A stretch of 33,906 nucleotides of DNA from a virus: IMG/VR virus record IMGVR_UViG_3300029908_000096, positions 1 to 33,906 of that record; one strand, given 5' to 3'. The position numbers and the translations under genes were made by a program. How positions within the stretch are numbered: the stretch's first letter is position 1; each line of letters begins with the position of its first letter. The notes beneath the pieces were generated by a model, which searched no databases, was not told the origin of the DNA, and saw only the letters and a program-made list of their open reading frames with translations. This document shows, one piece after another, positions 7,232-15,274 of the stretch.

Positions 7232-8255
7232 TATTCTGAAGCTTCCTTAATGCGTTTTGGAAAGCCGCAACATCTGTACCTCTACCAAATTTACCTGCTA
7301 ATTTAGCCTTGAATCCTTCAAGCGTATTATAAGCTGCATGTTCTGGTGCTATAGAAGTACTAACGCCTGGAATTTCATCCAGCATAGTATGTGATTTGGC
7401 CATATTCTTACTGACTTTGTCTAAATCAGGGGAATTGATAACTTTTTTGGTCGTAGTTGGTTTATATCCGTAATTTTTGGCAAGTGTATAAGCCATCTCT
7501 GCAACATTACCACCTTTTTTATAAACTTCCTGTGCAATAGGCTGGATTTGACTTAAAGCAAATTGTTGCGCTTGAGCATCGCTATAACCAAGTACTTTAG
7601 CTTTATTAGCTTCGATACCAAGTAAGAAACTGTACGCGTCATTGAAGTCTGGATTTGATCTAGCGAATTGTGCAGCTTGAGCATTGACGGTATTCTCAAA
7701 CTGTTGTCTTTGCTCAAATTCAGTCGTGTGAGTTGTTTGGTTCTGAACCTGTTTCTTAAGCGCATTGATTTCCTTCATGTAAAGATTATGAGCCTCTGTA
7801 TCTACAGGGTCTATATCAAAATTTTGCTCAGTTTGTTCTTTATCGGTTTGCAGTGATGCTAATGCCTGCGTATATAGACCCAGTTCTGTTTCATATTTTA
7901 TACGTGAATCTCGTTCTTTGCGGAGTTCTTCTTCCAAAGCCTTGCGCGCTTCTATTTCTTTATTCAAGCGCTTCCTAGGTATGGTCTTTTCATCGAGTTG
8001 CGTGTCATCTTCGTCGAGCTGGGTGTTATCCTGGGTGTTATCGAAAGAATCTCCATCTTCAACATGGGGGTTATCACCTTCAAAGGCAGTTTTGATTTCT
8101 TCTTCAATTGGTGAATTTACTTTCTCTAGTTCTTTATAGAATTCTTCTTGTCGACGCTTGGATTCTTCCTTACGTGAAAGCATGGGTTTTTGGTCAGTAG
8201 TAGATTCTAAGTTAATTTGCGGTGCTGCAGAATTATTAATTTGCATTTCTGACAT
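7224..8255 (-). CDS. Capsid scaffolding protein
   Basis: A 343-aa, highly charged, mostly helical protein: acidic Gln/Asp-rich N-terminal third with the repeat DNTQ-LDEDDTQLDE, a coiled-coil of Lys/Glu/Arg (~90-180), and a C-terminal helical end. Low hydrophobicity, coiled-coil and position directly after portal are hallmarks of P22 gp8-like scaffolds that direct coat assembly and then exit. It shares TAATG with the portal stop and has the SD AAGGAG, so translation is coupled. No protease gene is seen nearby, so the scaffold may be released intact as in P22. Confidence 0.8.
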   Translation of the reverse strand: MSEMQINNSAAPQINLESTTDQKPMLSRKEESKRRQEEFYKELEKVNSPIEEEIKTAFEGDNPHVEDGDSFDNTQDNTQLDEDDTQLDEKTIPRKRLNKEIEARKALEEELRKERDSRIKYETELGLYTQALASLQTDKEQTEQNFDIDPVDTEAHNLYMKEINALKKQVQNQTTHTTEFEQRQQFENTVNAQAAQFARSNPDFNDAYSFLLGIEANKAKVLGYSDAQAQQFALSQIQPIAQEVYKKGGNVAEMAYTLAKNYGYKPTTTKKVINSPDLDKVSKNMAKSHTMLDEIPGVSTSIAPEHAAYNTLEGFKAKLAGKFGRGTDVAAFQNALRKLQNNG

Positions 8256-10306
8256 TAAGCACTCCTTCTCTGTTCTTTAGGGTTACGAATTTCATTGATG
8301 CCTTTCATGGCTGTCACCTGATCTTTTTCAGCTTGAGATTCTTTCTTGAAGATATCTACTTGTACAGATTCATCAGCATATTTAAGCTCATGTTGTTTAA
8401 GTAATACTTCAATATGTGCTTTCATTGCTTCAGCATCCTGTTTCTTGGCGGACGCTTCTTTAAAGGAGCTCTCGGCTTCTAATAACCTTTGTTGTACCGG
8501 ATCAGGTTGTTGAGGAGGAGGTGGTTGCATCAATTCTTTAATCTTCTCCAACTGATCACCCTTGAATGGTGCATATTCCATCACAACAGGCATAATATCA
8601 ACCGGATTAGGTTTGTTCATCAATATTGCAGATAATTGTAGAAGCTTCTCAAACGTTTGCTGTCTTTCATCAGGAGTCATCGGAACGTCGTCGATAACTA
8701 TATCGTACTCGATATGCTCATTATCTCTAATATATTCGATAAACTCAGCATTTCGAGGTGTAGTAATGTGGCCGATAAGTTTAGATTCGCAATTCTCAAT
8801 TAAAATCCTGAAAGCTTCATAAAATAAAACACCGGATTGCTTGGTAAATAATTTGATTGAATCAAAATAAGGAGCAAGTACCATCAAACCTTGACGCACT
8901 AATTGGGCATTCAGTTGAGCGGTCATTAATTTACTGTCAGCTTGACCCATAAAGTCACCGGTAACGCCGACAACAGACATGATCATTTGATCAGCGTATT
9001 GTATCATTTCCAACATCCCCTGTGGAATGGGAGGAGTGGGTTTAGGCATTATCTTCTGCGCCCCTATAGCTCCGGGACTTACAACAGTTAACATGTTGGC
9101 TTTCAATAAAGTATCCCTAAACCCTTCCATATTCGGTACTGCGTCAACTTCAATAATGAAGCCACCTTTCGGTATATTGCGCAAGAAACCTTCATAATCC
9201 GAGACTGATTGATTTAATAAACGTTGCGCCTCTTTCATCGAACGCATTAAACCATAGTAACATTGACGTATCTCGTCATATTTACCAGTCATTACCTGTA
9301 TACTAAATCCTGATTGTGAGAAATTCTCGGATTTAGATATAACCCTATTCCCGACAAGATCAGCTCTGTAGTATCTATACTTCTTCGATTTAGAAGATTT
9401 TACTTTCTCAAAGCCCAAACTCTTAAACAGGTCGCGAACAGTAGAGTAGTCTTCTAAAGGAACGGCGAAGATTTTATCCGTAAATGGATTAAACTTATAT
9501 TTATCCTGCAAAGTCCGAGCCGCAAGAACGACAGCTTGCGTATCTGGATCTTCCGGATCGCCCTCATATCCTTGCAAAGGATTCTCTACGCGATAGAAAA
9601 ACTCTAATTCACGCCATTGGTAATGGTATATAACTCCAAGAGATTTAACCACCATTATGGTGTCAAAAAAGTCCAGAAAGCGAGCATCAACAGAAGAGCC
9701 AAAATCAGCAGAAGCTTCATCCCTCTCATCAGCCGTCATGCCTTTTAAATATTGGTGTAATTTATTACGATCAATGATCTTAGCTCGACAAATCCAATCA
9801 GATCCTGCGAAATTCTTATCACGAGTCGTGACATCCCATAACATAAAGTAAGGGAAAACACGCTCCATCGTGACTTGTCCGTTGGGATTGTCCGTATATT
9901 CTATTTTATGTTCGAGAAAGCCCAATCCACATATCAGCATGTCGGCAACAGCTAAGCTTTTCATCATCCCATAATCGCCAGTTTCCTCTAGCCATTTCAT
10001 GCCATCATTAACTAAGTCGGCTACTCCTTCCTCTAAATGGTCAGGTAGTCTAGGGACAAAATTAGATGCACTCCGATTCTGGATCTCAAACCCAGCAATG
10101 GCATCAATAACTGGCTGCACCCGATTCATCGTTCTGATAGGTTGATTATTAGCTATTTGACGGCTATAATCTTCTTCCAACCACTGAGATCCTTCGTAAA
10201 GTCCATAATTATCTCTTATCTCGTTAGAACGCCACCAAGCAGTAACTAAGAGATTCTCTTGTATGCCATCATGAGCACGTTTTAAAATCTCTTCATCGCT
10301 GAGCAT
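8255..10306 (-). CDS. Portal protein, P22 gp1-like
   Basis: 683 aa, close to the ~700-aa P22-type portals. N-terminal WWRSNEIRDNYGLYEGSQW, the segment QPIRTMNRVQPVIDAIAGFE and the later YADQMIMSVVGVTGDFMGQ match the P22 portal style, and a long C-terminal Gln/Lys/Glu-rich helix (~600-683) would form the barrel. Twelve copies form the DNA entry ring bound by terminase and scaffold. It lies between terminase and scaffold as in P22. The SD AAGG precedes ATG, and a promoter-like element lies in the 69-base gap upstream. Confidence 0.9.
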   Translation of the reverse strand: MLSDEEILKRAHDGIQENLLVTAWWRSNEIRDNYGLYEGSQWLEEDYSRQIANNQPIRTMNRVQPVIDAIAGFEIQNRSASNFVPRLPDHLEEGVADLVNDGMKWLEETGDYGMMKSLAVADMLICGLGFLEHKIEYTDNPNGQVTMERVFPYFMLWDVTTRDKNFAGSDWICRAKIIDRNKLHQYLKGMTADERDEASADFGSSVDARFLDFFDTIMVVKSLGVIYHYQWRELEFFYRVENPLQGYEGDPEDPDTQAVVLAARTLQDKYKFNPFTDKIFAVPLEDYSTVRDLFKSLGFEKVKSSKSKKYRYYRADLVGNRVISKSENFSQSGFSIQVMTGKYDEIRQCYYGLMRSMKEAQRLLNQSVSDYEGFLRNIPKGGFIIEVDAVPNMEGFRDTLLKANMLTVVSPGAIGAQKIMPKPTPPIPQGMLEMIQYADQMIMSVVGVTGDFMGQADSKLMTAQLNAQLVRQGLMVLAPYFDSIKLFTKQSGVLFYEAFRILIENCESKLIGHITTPRNAEFIEYIRDNEHIEYDIVIDDVPMTPDERQQTFEKLLQLSAILMNKPNPVDIMPVVMEYAPFKGDQLEKIKELMQPPPPQQPDPVQQRLLEAESSFKEASAKKQDAEAMKAHIEVLLKQHELKYADESVQVDIFKKESQAEKDQVTAMKGINEIRNPKEQRRSA

Positions 10307-10346
10307 TATGAGTAACCTTTTTGGATTGGTATTAAGATGTCTAATA

Positions 10347-10374
10347 ATTGTAACGATTATTAAGAGTTTTGCAA
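10347..10374 (-). promoter_or_regulatory. Candidate promoter upstream of the portal gene
   Basis: On the minus strand TTGCAA (10369-10374), 16 bases, then TACAAT (10347-10352), about 40 bases upstream of the portal ATG in the gap after large terminase. The 17-mer at 10347-10363 is the best copy of a recurring intergenic motif (compare 5017-5033). This would let head genes be transcribed separately from the terminase block. Confidence 0.5.
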
Positions 10375-10375
10375 C

Positions 10376-11854
10376 TTATTTGAAACCCTCCGCAAATTTA
10401 TAGTAATCGAATGTACCCTCACCAGGCCAGACCAATGTAGCATCCAGTAAGCGGGACAGTGCATCCATCGCGTCATCATGGAGAGAGACAGGGAAAGAAA
10501 GATACTCTTGATTGATAAATTCATCTACCAGATCTACCACAGCTCCATCGGTATTTGTCTTCCAAAGCGTTTCAGGGAAGTAAATTCTATTGTCTGCAAA
10601 GTATGGAATCAGACGTCTTATGCGATCTTCTTTGCTAAGCTTCCCGCCGACAGGAGTTATTATGAACCGATAGTTATTATAATTCATTGCCTCGTTCATT
10701 GCATCGATATCTGTATTGAGCCCATATTGTTCATAAAGTACATATTTGGGTTTATGTTTTTGATGCAGGCGAAAAAGGGCTTCTTGTCTTTCTCTTAAGT
10801 TTAATCTGTCACGAATTATATCCAGTATATAAATATTTTGATCGGCTCCTAAACCGACGACAAACATAGCAGTATAATCTGATGTTTTCTTTTTACTATT
10901 AGCTGGATCGACTAGAATGTAGACGTTAAAACTATGACTTTGTAGCTTGGCGCGATAGTATTGGATCCATTCAAGCCTAAATTCTCCTCCGCCTGTGGGA
11001 TTAGGTGACTGAAGAAATTGACCGGCGAAGTGATATGTTCCGGCCGCTCTCTTCTCTCTTTCAATAGCATCGGCGTCCATAAATTTAGGGTGTAGGATTT
11101 CACCTTCTTTGACAGTTTTACTGAATGAACCTATCGAATAGGTTTTATCTTCTACTGCCACAACTGGAATCTTGAGAAGTTCCCATCCACCTTGCTCTAA
11201 TAGAAAGCCCGTGGCGTCATTTTGATGCAGACGCTGCATCACTAAAACAAGGACGCCATTATGCTTGTCGTTGAGGCGATTATGAGCAGTTTGACCAATC
11301 CAATTATTAGCAGCCTCTCTGGTAACGCGACTATTAGAATCCCCAGCAGACACCAGGTCATCCATGACAATAAAGTTGCCGCCTTCACCAGTTATGGTAC
11401 CTCCCACTCCGACTGCATATCGACATCCTCCTTGAGTGGTTTTGAATTTATTCTTTGTGTTTTGGTCTGGCGCTAGAATCGTTCCCGGGAATAATGCCTT
11501 ATACCAATCAGATTCAATGACGTTCCTACAATTCACACTATGAGTCATAGCGAGTTCTTTTGAGTAACTAGCTCCCATGATTTGCTCACCCGGATTATGT
11601 CCCAAAAGCCAAGCTGGCCAAGCTACTGATACAGTAATCGACTTCAAAAAACGCGGAGGCATATTTATGATGAGCCGTTTGATTTGTCCATTTTGGCAAG
11701 CTGTAAGATATTCTGCAATGAGATCAATGTGCCAATTATGTTTATACTGAGAATGAGGAGAAATGATAGAAAAGACTCTTTCAATAAACTTCCCGAAGTC
11801 ATTTCTGTAGACCTCTAATGCTAACTGCTTATCCTTAAGTTCAAACTGCTTCAT
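10376..11854 (-). CDS. terL: Terminase large subunit
   Basis: A 492-aa two-domain packaging motor. ATPase domain: Walker A-like MPPRFLKS at ~65-72, Walker B FIVMDD at ~161-166, and a coupling motif VLVMQRLHQND at ~203-213. RNase H-fold nuclease: VDPANS around Asp316 and the terminal LHDDAMDALSRLL (Asp460, Asp461), the metal-binding acids of large terminases. Together these drive DNA into the portal and cut it. The gene overlaps the small terminase stop by 14 bases, with only a purine-rich A-tract as SD, so translation is probably coupled. The genome's circular overlap would fit headful cutting of concatemers, although packaging type is not shown directly. Confidence 0.96.
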   Translation of the reverse strand: MKQFELKDKQLALEVYRNDFGKFIERVFSIISPHSQYKHNWHIDLIAEYLTACQNGQIKRLIINMPPRFLKSITVSVAWPAWLLGHNPGEQIMGASYSKELAMTHSVNCRNVIESDWYKALFPGTILAPDQNTKNKFKTTQGGCRYAVGVGGTITGEGGNFIVMDDLVSAGDSNSRVTREAANNWIGQTAHNRLNDKHNGVLVLVMQRLHQNDATGFLLEQGGWELLKIPVVAVEDKTYSIGSFSKTVKEGEILHPKFMDADAIEREKRAAGTYHFAGQFLQSPNPTGGGEFRLEWIQYYRAKLQSHSFNVYILVDPANSKKKTSDYTAMFVVGLGADQNIYILDIIRDRLNLRERQEALFRLHQKHKPKYVLYEQYGLNTDIDAMNEAMNYNNYRFIITPVGGKLSKEDRIRRLIPYFADNRIYFPETLWKTNTDGAVVDLVDEFINQEYLSFPVSLHDDAMDALSRLLDATLVWPGEGTFDYYKFAEGFK

Positions 11855-12278
11855 CTTTTTTTAATGACGCAAGGTGCTCTCTAACGCCTTCAGCTTTAAT
11901 CTCAGCGTGACGTTTCTCTATTAAATCAACGTCAATTTGGTTCAACTTATAATCAGTTTGATTGCTGTTTATAGTTTCTACTCTATCCATATAACCTCGG
12001 TCACGCATTTGAGTCTTCATATAAAACATTCTGTCAACTCCACCTTTCTTCAAGGCGTCCCTAATTAAGCTGTATTCGACTTTATCTTTTATCGATTCTT
12101 TGATTTTGATAATTGCTTGATTGAACTCTGCATCATGATCTCGCCAGTAAGTATAGGTAGACATATGAATATTAACTTTGCGACAGGTAAGAGTTACCGC
12201 TCCGTGATGGATTTCAAAAGATTCCAGGTATTCTTTTTTCAAGCAAGCGGACTCTTCGTCAGTGTAAGGCTTGGCTAT
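11841..12278 (-). CDS. terS: Terminase small subunit (apparent ATA start)
   Basis: An N-terminal helix-turn-helix-like region (AVTLTCRKVNIHMSTYTYWRDHD) is followed by a helical body, as in phage small terminases that recognise the packaging site; large terminase follows directly. From the nearest standard start (TTG at 12242) it would have 133 aa, but that codon has no ribosome site. Twelve codons upstream lies ATA (12276-12278), seven bases after a perfect GGAG and overlapping the previous gene's stop as ATAG. It adds AKPYTDEESACL, which completes the first helix in the manner of related proteins. I therefore extend to ATA (145 aa). ATA could also be a sequencing error or a variant. Confidence 0.75.
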   Translation of the reverse strand: MAKPYTDEESACLKKEYLESFEIHHGAVTLTCRKVNIHMSTYTYWRDHDAEFNQAIIKIKESIKDKVEYSLIRDALKKGGVDRMFYMKTQMRDRGYMDRVETINSNQTDYKLNQIDVDLIEKRHAEIKAEGVREHLASLKKDEAV

Positions 12279-12538
12279 GGCTGATCTCCTTTATGTTTTG
12301 GATTGGATTCTACTACCCATTTTCTAAGGGTAAAAATATGTATTTTATATGCTGCGCTGATTTGTTTAGTGGAGTATAATTTGTCAGTGAGCAGTTTAAC
12401 AATATATCGTCTCGATGACTCCAAAACTGCTCGCCATTTACCGTTTCCATCCCTGAGACCTTTGATAGGTTTTAGAGCCCCATCGTCAGGGACAAATGTC
12501 ACGAAAAGATTTGATAGATTGGTCATACTACTTGTCAT
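12275..12538 (-). CDS. Small HTH-like protein upstream of terminase
   Basis: 87 aa. The C-terminal half (RRYIVKLLTDKLYSTKQIS, then YKIHIFTLRKWV) reads as a helix-turn-helix resembling homeodomain-like or transposase/small-terminase DNA-binding modules. The N-terminal half has no recognisable motif. It starts inside the end of the methyltransferase gene (11-base overlap) and its stop overlaps the ATA start of the small terminase, so the three are translationally linked. It may bind DNA in packaging or regulation. A second ATG lies four codons in and could be the true start. Confidence 0.65.
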   Translation of the reverse strand: MTSSMTNLSNLFVTFVPDDGALKPIKGLRDGNGKWRAVLESSRRYIVKLLTDKLYSTKQISAAYKIHIFTLRKWVVESNPKHKGDQP

Positions 12539-13736
12539 CGTTTAATTTTACTGCTTGTTGCCCGGTTAACTTTCCCCATCGTTTTATTATCATCTCACAG
12601 TATTCTGGCATAATTTCCATCATTAGGCAACGTCTACCTGATTTCTCAGCGGCCATAAGGGTTGTACCGGATCCACCAAAGGGGTCATAGATTAAATCTC
12701 CTTTTTTGCTGTTGTTCATGATTGGTCGCAACATACATTCAATCGGCTTTTGAGTGCTGTGTCCAACAGCTTCTTCTTTTTCTGAGTTTCCGAATGAATT
12801 ATTATTTTTGATTTCCCAGATTGTCGCTTGATCCCTAGCTCCCTGCCAATTGTGCTTTTTACCTTTTTTAACGACATAATGACAAGGTTCGTGTTGCCAA
12901 TGATAATCTCCTCTAGATATTGCGAAATGCTGCTTCACCCAAATTATCTGGTTGATCAAATCGTAACCACAAGTTTCGAGATTCTTTTGCACCTCTCCAC
13001 TATGCAAGGCTGCATGCCAAACATAAGCCACGTCGCCAGGAAATAAAGCATAAGTCTCAGACCAATCTATACGATCATCATTTGCCACCTTACCCTTGGA
13101 TCTTTCGCCGACTCCCAAGTCACGTCCTTCTCTCCACTCCGCATCATAACTGACACCATAAGGCGGATCTGTCACCATGAGGTTAGGCTTGTGCCCTGCC
13201 AACAATTTTGCTACATCGGTGGCCGAAGTACTATCACCGCAAAGCAATATGTGCGAGCCTAAAAGAAATTTATCGCCGAGCATTATTGAAGTTTGGACAG
13301 GAGGGTTCACTGTTTCATTATCTTGTTCTGTAACAGGTGGTGCAATATCAGGGAATAAATCGGCATTCATGCCCCATTCGATAAGATCATCGATCTCAAA
13401 ACAATTTGCGAGTATATCGAAATCAAATTCGCCAAATTCTAAATTATCTCTGATATTAAGTCTTTTTAATTCTTGTTCATCTAACCGGCGATTTGCGCGT
13501 AAGACCTCTATATGAGTCTCTGCGTGCCAGCCAGCGGCTATGAGGGCTTTCTTTCTAGCGTGGCCACCTATGATTGTATTATCGACATTGATGAGTATAC
13601 GGCTATGATAACCGTCTTGCTGAAGGCTCTTGACAAGATTAGTGAATGCAGTTTTGCTAATCTTGCGTGGATTATTTTCGTATTCCTTGAGTTCTTTTAT
13701 TGGGATAAGAACTTGTTCCCATTTGATATCAGCCAT
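12528..13736 (-). CDS. ParB-like nuclease domain fused to beta-class DNA methyltransferase
   Basis: A 402-aa fusion. Residues ~8-130 form a ParB/Spo0J-type N domain (IPIKELKEYENNPRK, GGHARKKALIAAGW). Residues ~150-402 form a DNA methyltransferase with motif IV DPPYG at 190-194 before the SAM-binding motif I DPFGGSGTT at ~351-359, the order seen in beta-class enzymes. DPPY suggests N6-adenine, though N4-cytosine cannot be excluded. No partner restriction gene is present, so it is probably an orphan phage enzyme that modifies phage DNA against host restriction or marks it for packaging. ATG start with a weak purine-rich site. It leads directly into the terminase block. Confidence 0.93.
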   Translation of the reverse strand: MADIKWEQVLIPIKELKEYENNPRKISKTAFTNLVKSLQQDGYHSRILINVDNTIIGGHARKKALIAAGWHAETHIEVLRANRRLDEQELKRLNIRDNLEFGEFDFDILANCFEIDDLIEWGMNADLFPDIAPPVTEQDNETVNPPVQTSIMLGDKFLLGSHILLCGDSTSATDVAKLLAGHKPNLMVTDPPYGVSYDAEWREGRDLGVGERSKGKVANDDRIDWSETYALFPGDVAYVWHAALHSGEVQKNLETCGYDLINQIIWVKQHFAISRGDYHWQHEPCHYVVKKGKKHNWQGARDQATIWEIKNNNSFGNSEKEEAVGHSTQKPIECMLRPIMNNSKKGDLIYDPFGGSGTTLMAAEKSGRRCLMMEIMPEYCEMIIKRWGKLTGQQAVKLNDDK

Positions 13737-13766
13737 ATTTTATTTTCTCACTTAAAGGATGGATCT

Positions 13767-13925
13767 CTACTCATCTTTTACTGCTTTTATGAGTTTCATT
13801 AGAGCCATAGCGTTTGATTGATATCGTAATAATGCTTTTGTCCAAGCCAAATGTGCTTTATCGCATTTAGCGGCGAGCCTAGCCATTTTATCTTTTGCTT
13901 CTTTGATTTGTTGATCTCCGGTCAT
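13767..13925 (-). CDS. Small helical protein, 52 aa
   Basis: A 52-codon frame starting MTGDQQIKEAKDKMARLAAK and ending LMKLIKAVKDE. It is basic, helical and without Pro or Gly in its body. The SD AGGA lies seven bases before ATG, overlapping the stop of the previous gene, and it ends 30 bases before the methyltransferase gene. Nothing identifies a function; tight packing in the operon supports it being a real gene. Confidence 0.65.
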   Translation of the reverse strand: MTGDQQIKEAKDKMARLAAKCDKAHLAWTKALLRYQSNAMALMKLIKAVKDE

Positions 13926-13929
13926 TTTA

Positions 13930-14115
13930 CTATCCTAAACTCAGTAAGTGCTTAATTAATTCGAGGCTATATTCTTTGATTTGTTTTTGTCTATATTCGC
14001 CCGAGATTTCGACGTGTGTTATAAAGTTAAAGAACAAATCATTCAACTTGCTATTATTTTTAAGAGCTTCTTCAAGAATATTTTCATTCAAGTGGTCAGT
14101 TAATTTTTCTGTCAT
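13930..14115 (-). CDS. Small helical protein, 61 aa, first gene of the leftward block
   Basis: Starts at ATG 14113-14115 (MTEKLTDHLNENILEEALK); a longer frame from a TTG at 14160 would read through the promoter region and is unlikely. The protein is acidic, then basic, and predicted helical throughout. No family recognised. It is followed four bases later by the 52-aa gene. It lies at the head of the leftward unit leading to methyltransferase and terminase, diverging from the VRR-NUC gene. Confidence 0.55.
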   Translation of the reverse strand: MTEKLTDHLNENILEEALKNNSKLNDLFFNFITHVEISGEYRQKQIKEYSLELIKHLLSLG

Positions 14116-14174
14116 AGTTCTTAATTGTACATTATTATCATAATTTTGATAGTATAGCAAGTAAAAGTTAATAA
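14116..14174. promoter_or_regulatory. Divergent promoter region
   Basis: A 59-bp AT-rich gap between divergent genes. Minus strand: TTGCTA, 17 bases, TAATAA, and slightly downstream AATAATGTACAATTA, similar to the late motif. Plus strand: TTGTAC followed after 19 bases by TAGTAT. The minus transcript would start the methyltransferase-terminase block; the plus transcript would read the nuclease gene. Matches are only moderate. Confidence 0.4.
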
Positions 14175-14594
14175 ATGGTTAATGATCCACTAGAAAGTGA
14201 TAAATGCAAAGCTTTTGTTCGTCAAGTTAAACAGTTAAGATGCTGGAATCAATTTAGCAATGATTTTGAGTTAGTACATAATTGCAACGAATCGCCACAG
14301 GGATGGGGGATGAATAGGATTCAGGCCAGGAACTGGAATATCAAGCAATGGGAGATGGGTAAGTTATCGGGGATGGCGGATTACACGATTTACTACAACA
14401 AAGCTGGTGAAGATTTTTGTAGAGCAGCTGTTATCGAATATAAGAGGAACGAATCAGAGAAGGCGTTATTGGACAAGGGCAAGAAGCCTGAGCAAGAGGC
14501 ATTCAGGCGAAGAGCGTTGGAATTGAAGATGCCATATCTGCTAACTTGTTATGAGGAGGAAGCTATCGAGTACATGAAAGATCTGTTAAAATGA
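14175..14594 (+). CDS. VRR-NUC domain nuclease (PD-(D/E)XK superfamily)
   Basis: 139 aa. Residues ~66-135 show the VRR-NUC pattern: GMADYTIYY (Asp), then VIEYKRNE (Glu-x-Lys), KPEQEAFRRRALEL (conserved Gln) and MPYLLTCYEEEAIEYM. These are the metal-binding and catalytic positions of the fold. Phage members act as structure-specific or Holliday-junction-type nucleases, and it may resolve replication or packaging intermediates. The N-terminal ~65 residues contain several Trp and are unassigned. The ribosome site is weak. It is a single rightward gene isolated among leftward genes and diverges from the methyltransferase unit. Confidence 0.85.
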   Translation: MVNDPLESDKCKAFVRQVKQLRCWNQFSNDFELVHNCNESPQGWGMNRIQARNWNIKQWEMGKLSGMADYTIYYNKAGEDFCRAAVIEYKRNESEKALLDKGKKPEQEAFRRRALELKMPYLLTCYEEEAIEYMKDLLK

Positions 14595-14691
14595 TTTTAA
14601 ACGCGTTTTAAGCTCGACTTCGATTCCGTCCAGCGCTTTATAGTAAAATTTAAAGACCTGCGCTCAAATCGCTTTAGAGTTCCAGCAATCG

Positions 14692-14880
14692 CTATTTGTC
14701 ATCAAAGTTAAATATCGGATAGACCATCTCGCACAAAAGTTCTTTCTCATGAGGTTTCCCATCGAAATAACCTGAACATCCCCTTCTTTTGTCGTTTTTG
14801 TAGAGCAACGTATTACAAATTTCAGTTATGGAATCGAAAATCACATAACGAGCCAGGGCTTTTTGTGTCATCTTGATCAT
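14692..14880 (-). CDS. Hypothetical small protein, 62 aa
   Basis: The frame MIKMTQKALARYVIFDSITE .. YPIFNFDDK has ATG at 14878-14880 with AAGG six bases upstream; a second ATG lies three codons later. The mix of charged and hydrophobic residues looks protein-like, with three Cys, but no motif is known. It converges with the VRR-NUC gene across a ~97-base gap containing the near-palindrome AAACGCGTTT. Codon evidence is limited by length. Confidence 0.45.
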   Translation of the reverse strand: MIKMTQKALARYVIFDSITEICNTLLYKNDKRRGCSGYFDGKPHEKELLCEMVYPIFNFDDK

Positions 14881-15001
14881 TCAGGCCTTGTTTTTGTCCG
14901 GACAGTTTTCAAATCAGAGTAATTCTTATTAAGTTTGGACAGATTACAAGCAAAAACTTCGCCTTTGATGCAAGAATGCAACGGTTTTTAAATTATACTG
15001 C

Positions 15002-15026
15002 AAAAAAATAAAAAAAATAAAAAAAA
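15002..15026. repeat. Phased A-tracts
   Basis: Three runs of seven to eight A separated by single T residues. Tracts of this kind stiffen or bend DNA; the period here is 8-9 bases, a little short of one helical turn. On the minus strand this is a T-rich stretch. Confidence 0.6.
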
Positions 15027-15063
15027 CCCTAGGTCGTTACCACTCCCTTCTCCTATCTTCTTA

Positions 15064-15135
15064 CTTATAGAGATTATAATTATTATTTAGTTATTTCGCG
15101 CAGCGAAACTAAATAAATAATAATCTTAACTATAG
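15064..15135. repeat. Long AT-rich inverted repeat
   Basis: A 72-bp hairpin-forming sequence. The tip TTTCGC-GCA-GCGAAA (15094-15108) is perfect, the middle arms AGATTAT..ATTTAGTT and AACTAAATAAATAATAATCT pair with small bulges, and outer CTTATAG/CTATAG extend it. In DNA it could extrude as a cruciform. It may act as a second or single-strand initiation site for the nearby ATPase/helicase or as an RNA processing signal; neither is shown. Confidence 0.6.
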
Positions 15136-15202
15136 GAACAGGGAGTGTTTATCAAGGAAAACTGCGGCACACAGAGGGGTTTTAGAGCGTACTGAAGTTT
15201 GA

Positions 15203-15250
15203 ATAAAAAAAAGCCGTGTGTAACCTGAGAGTCAAGGCACACACGGCTTT
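15203..15250 (-). terminator. Rho-independent terminator of the ATPase gene
   Basis: A perfect 12-bp stem, AAAGCCGTGTGT (15210-15221) with ACACACGGCTTT (15239-15250), with a 17-base loop. On the minus strand it is followed by eight T residues, counting those in the stem end. It starts 25 bases after the ATPase stop codon. This is the best terminator in the window. Confidence 0.93.
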
Positions 15251-15274
15251 GGAGTGATTTATTTGGGGGTATTT

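Larger units (their letters stand above)
14881..15274. other. 394-bp non-coding region with A-tracts and long inverted repeats
   Basis: From left to right it holds a TGTCCGGACA palindrome near 14897, three phased A-tracts (15002-15026), a long AT-rich hairpin (15064-15135) and the ATPase-gene terminator (15203-15250). No credible coding frame is seen. The combination of bent-DNA-type tracts and a cruciform-capable repeat next to the helicase gene suggests a replication or regulatory role. Confidence 0.65.

Noticed and set aside
13177-13802. Rightward frames of 112 and 96 codons opposite the methyltransferase
   Set aside because: The minus strand carries conserved DPPYG and ParB motifs; the plus frames have no SD or motif.
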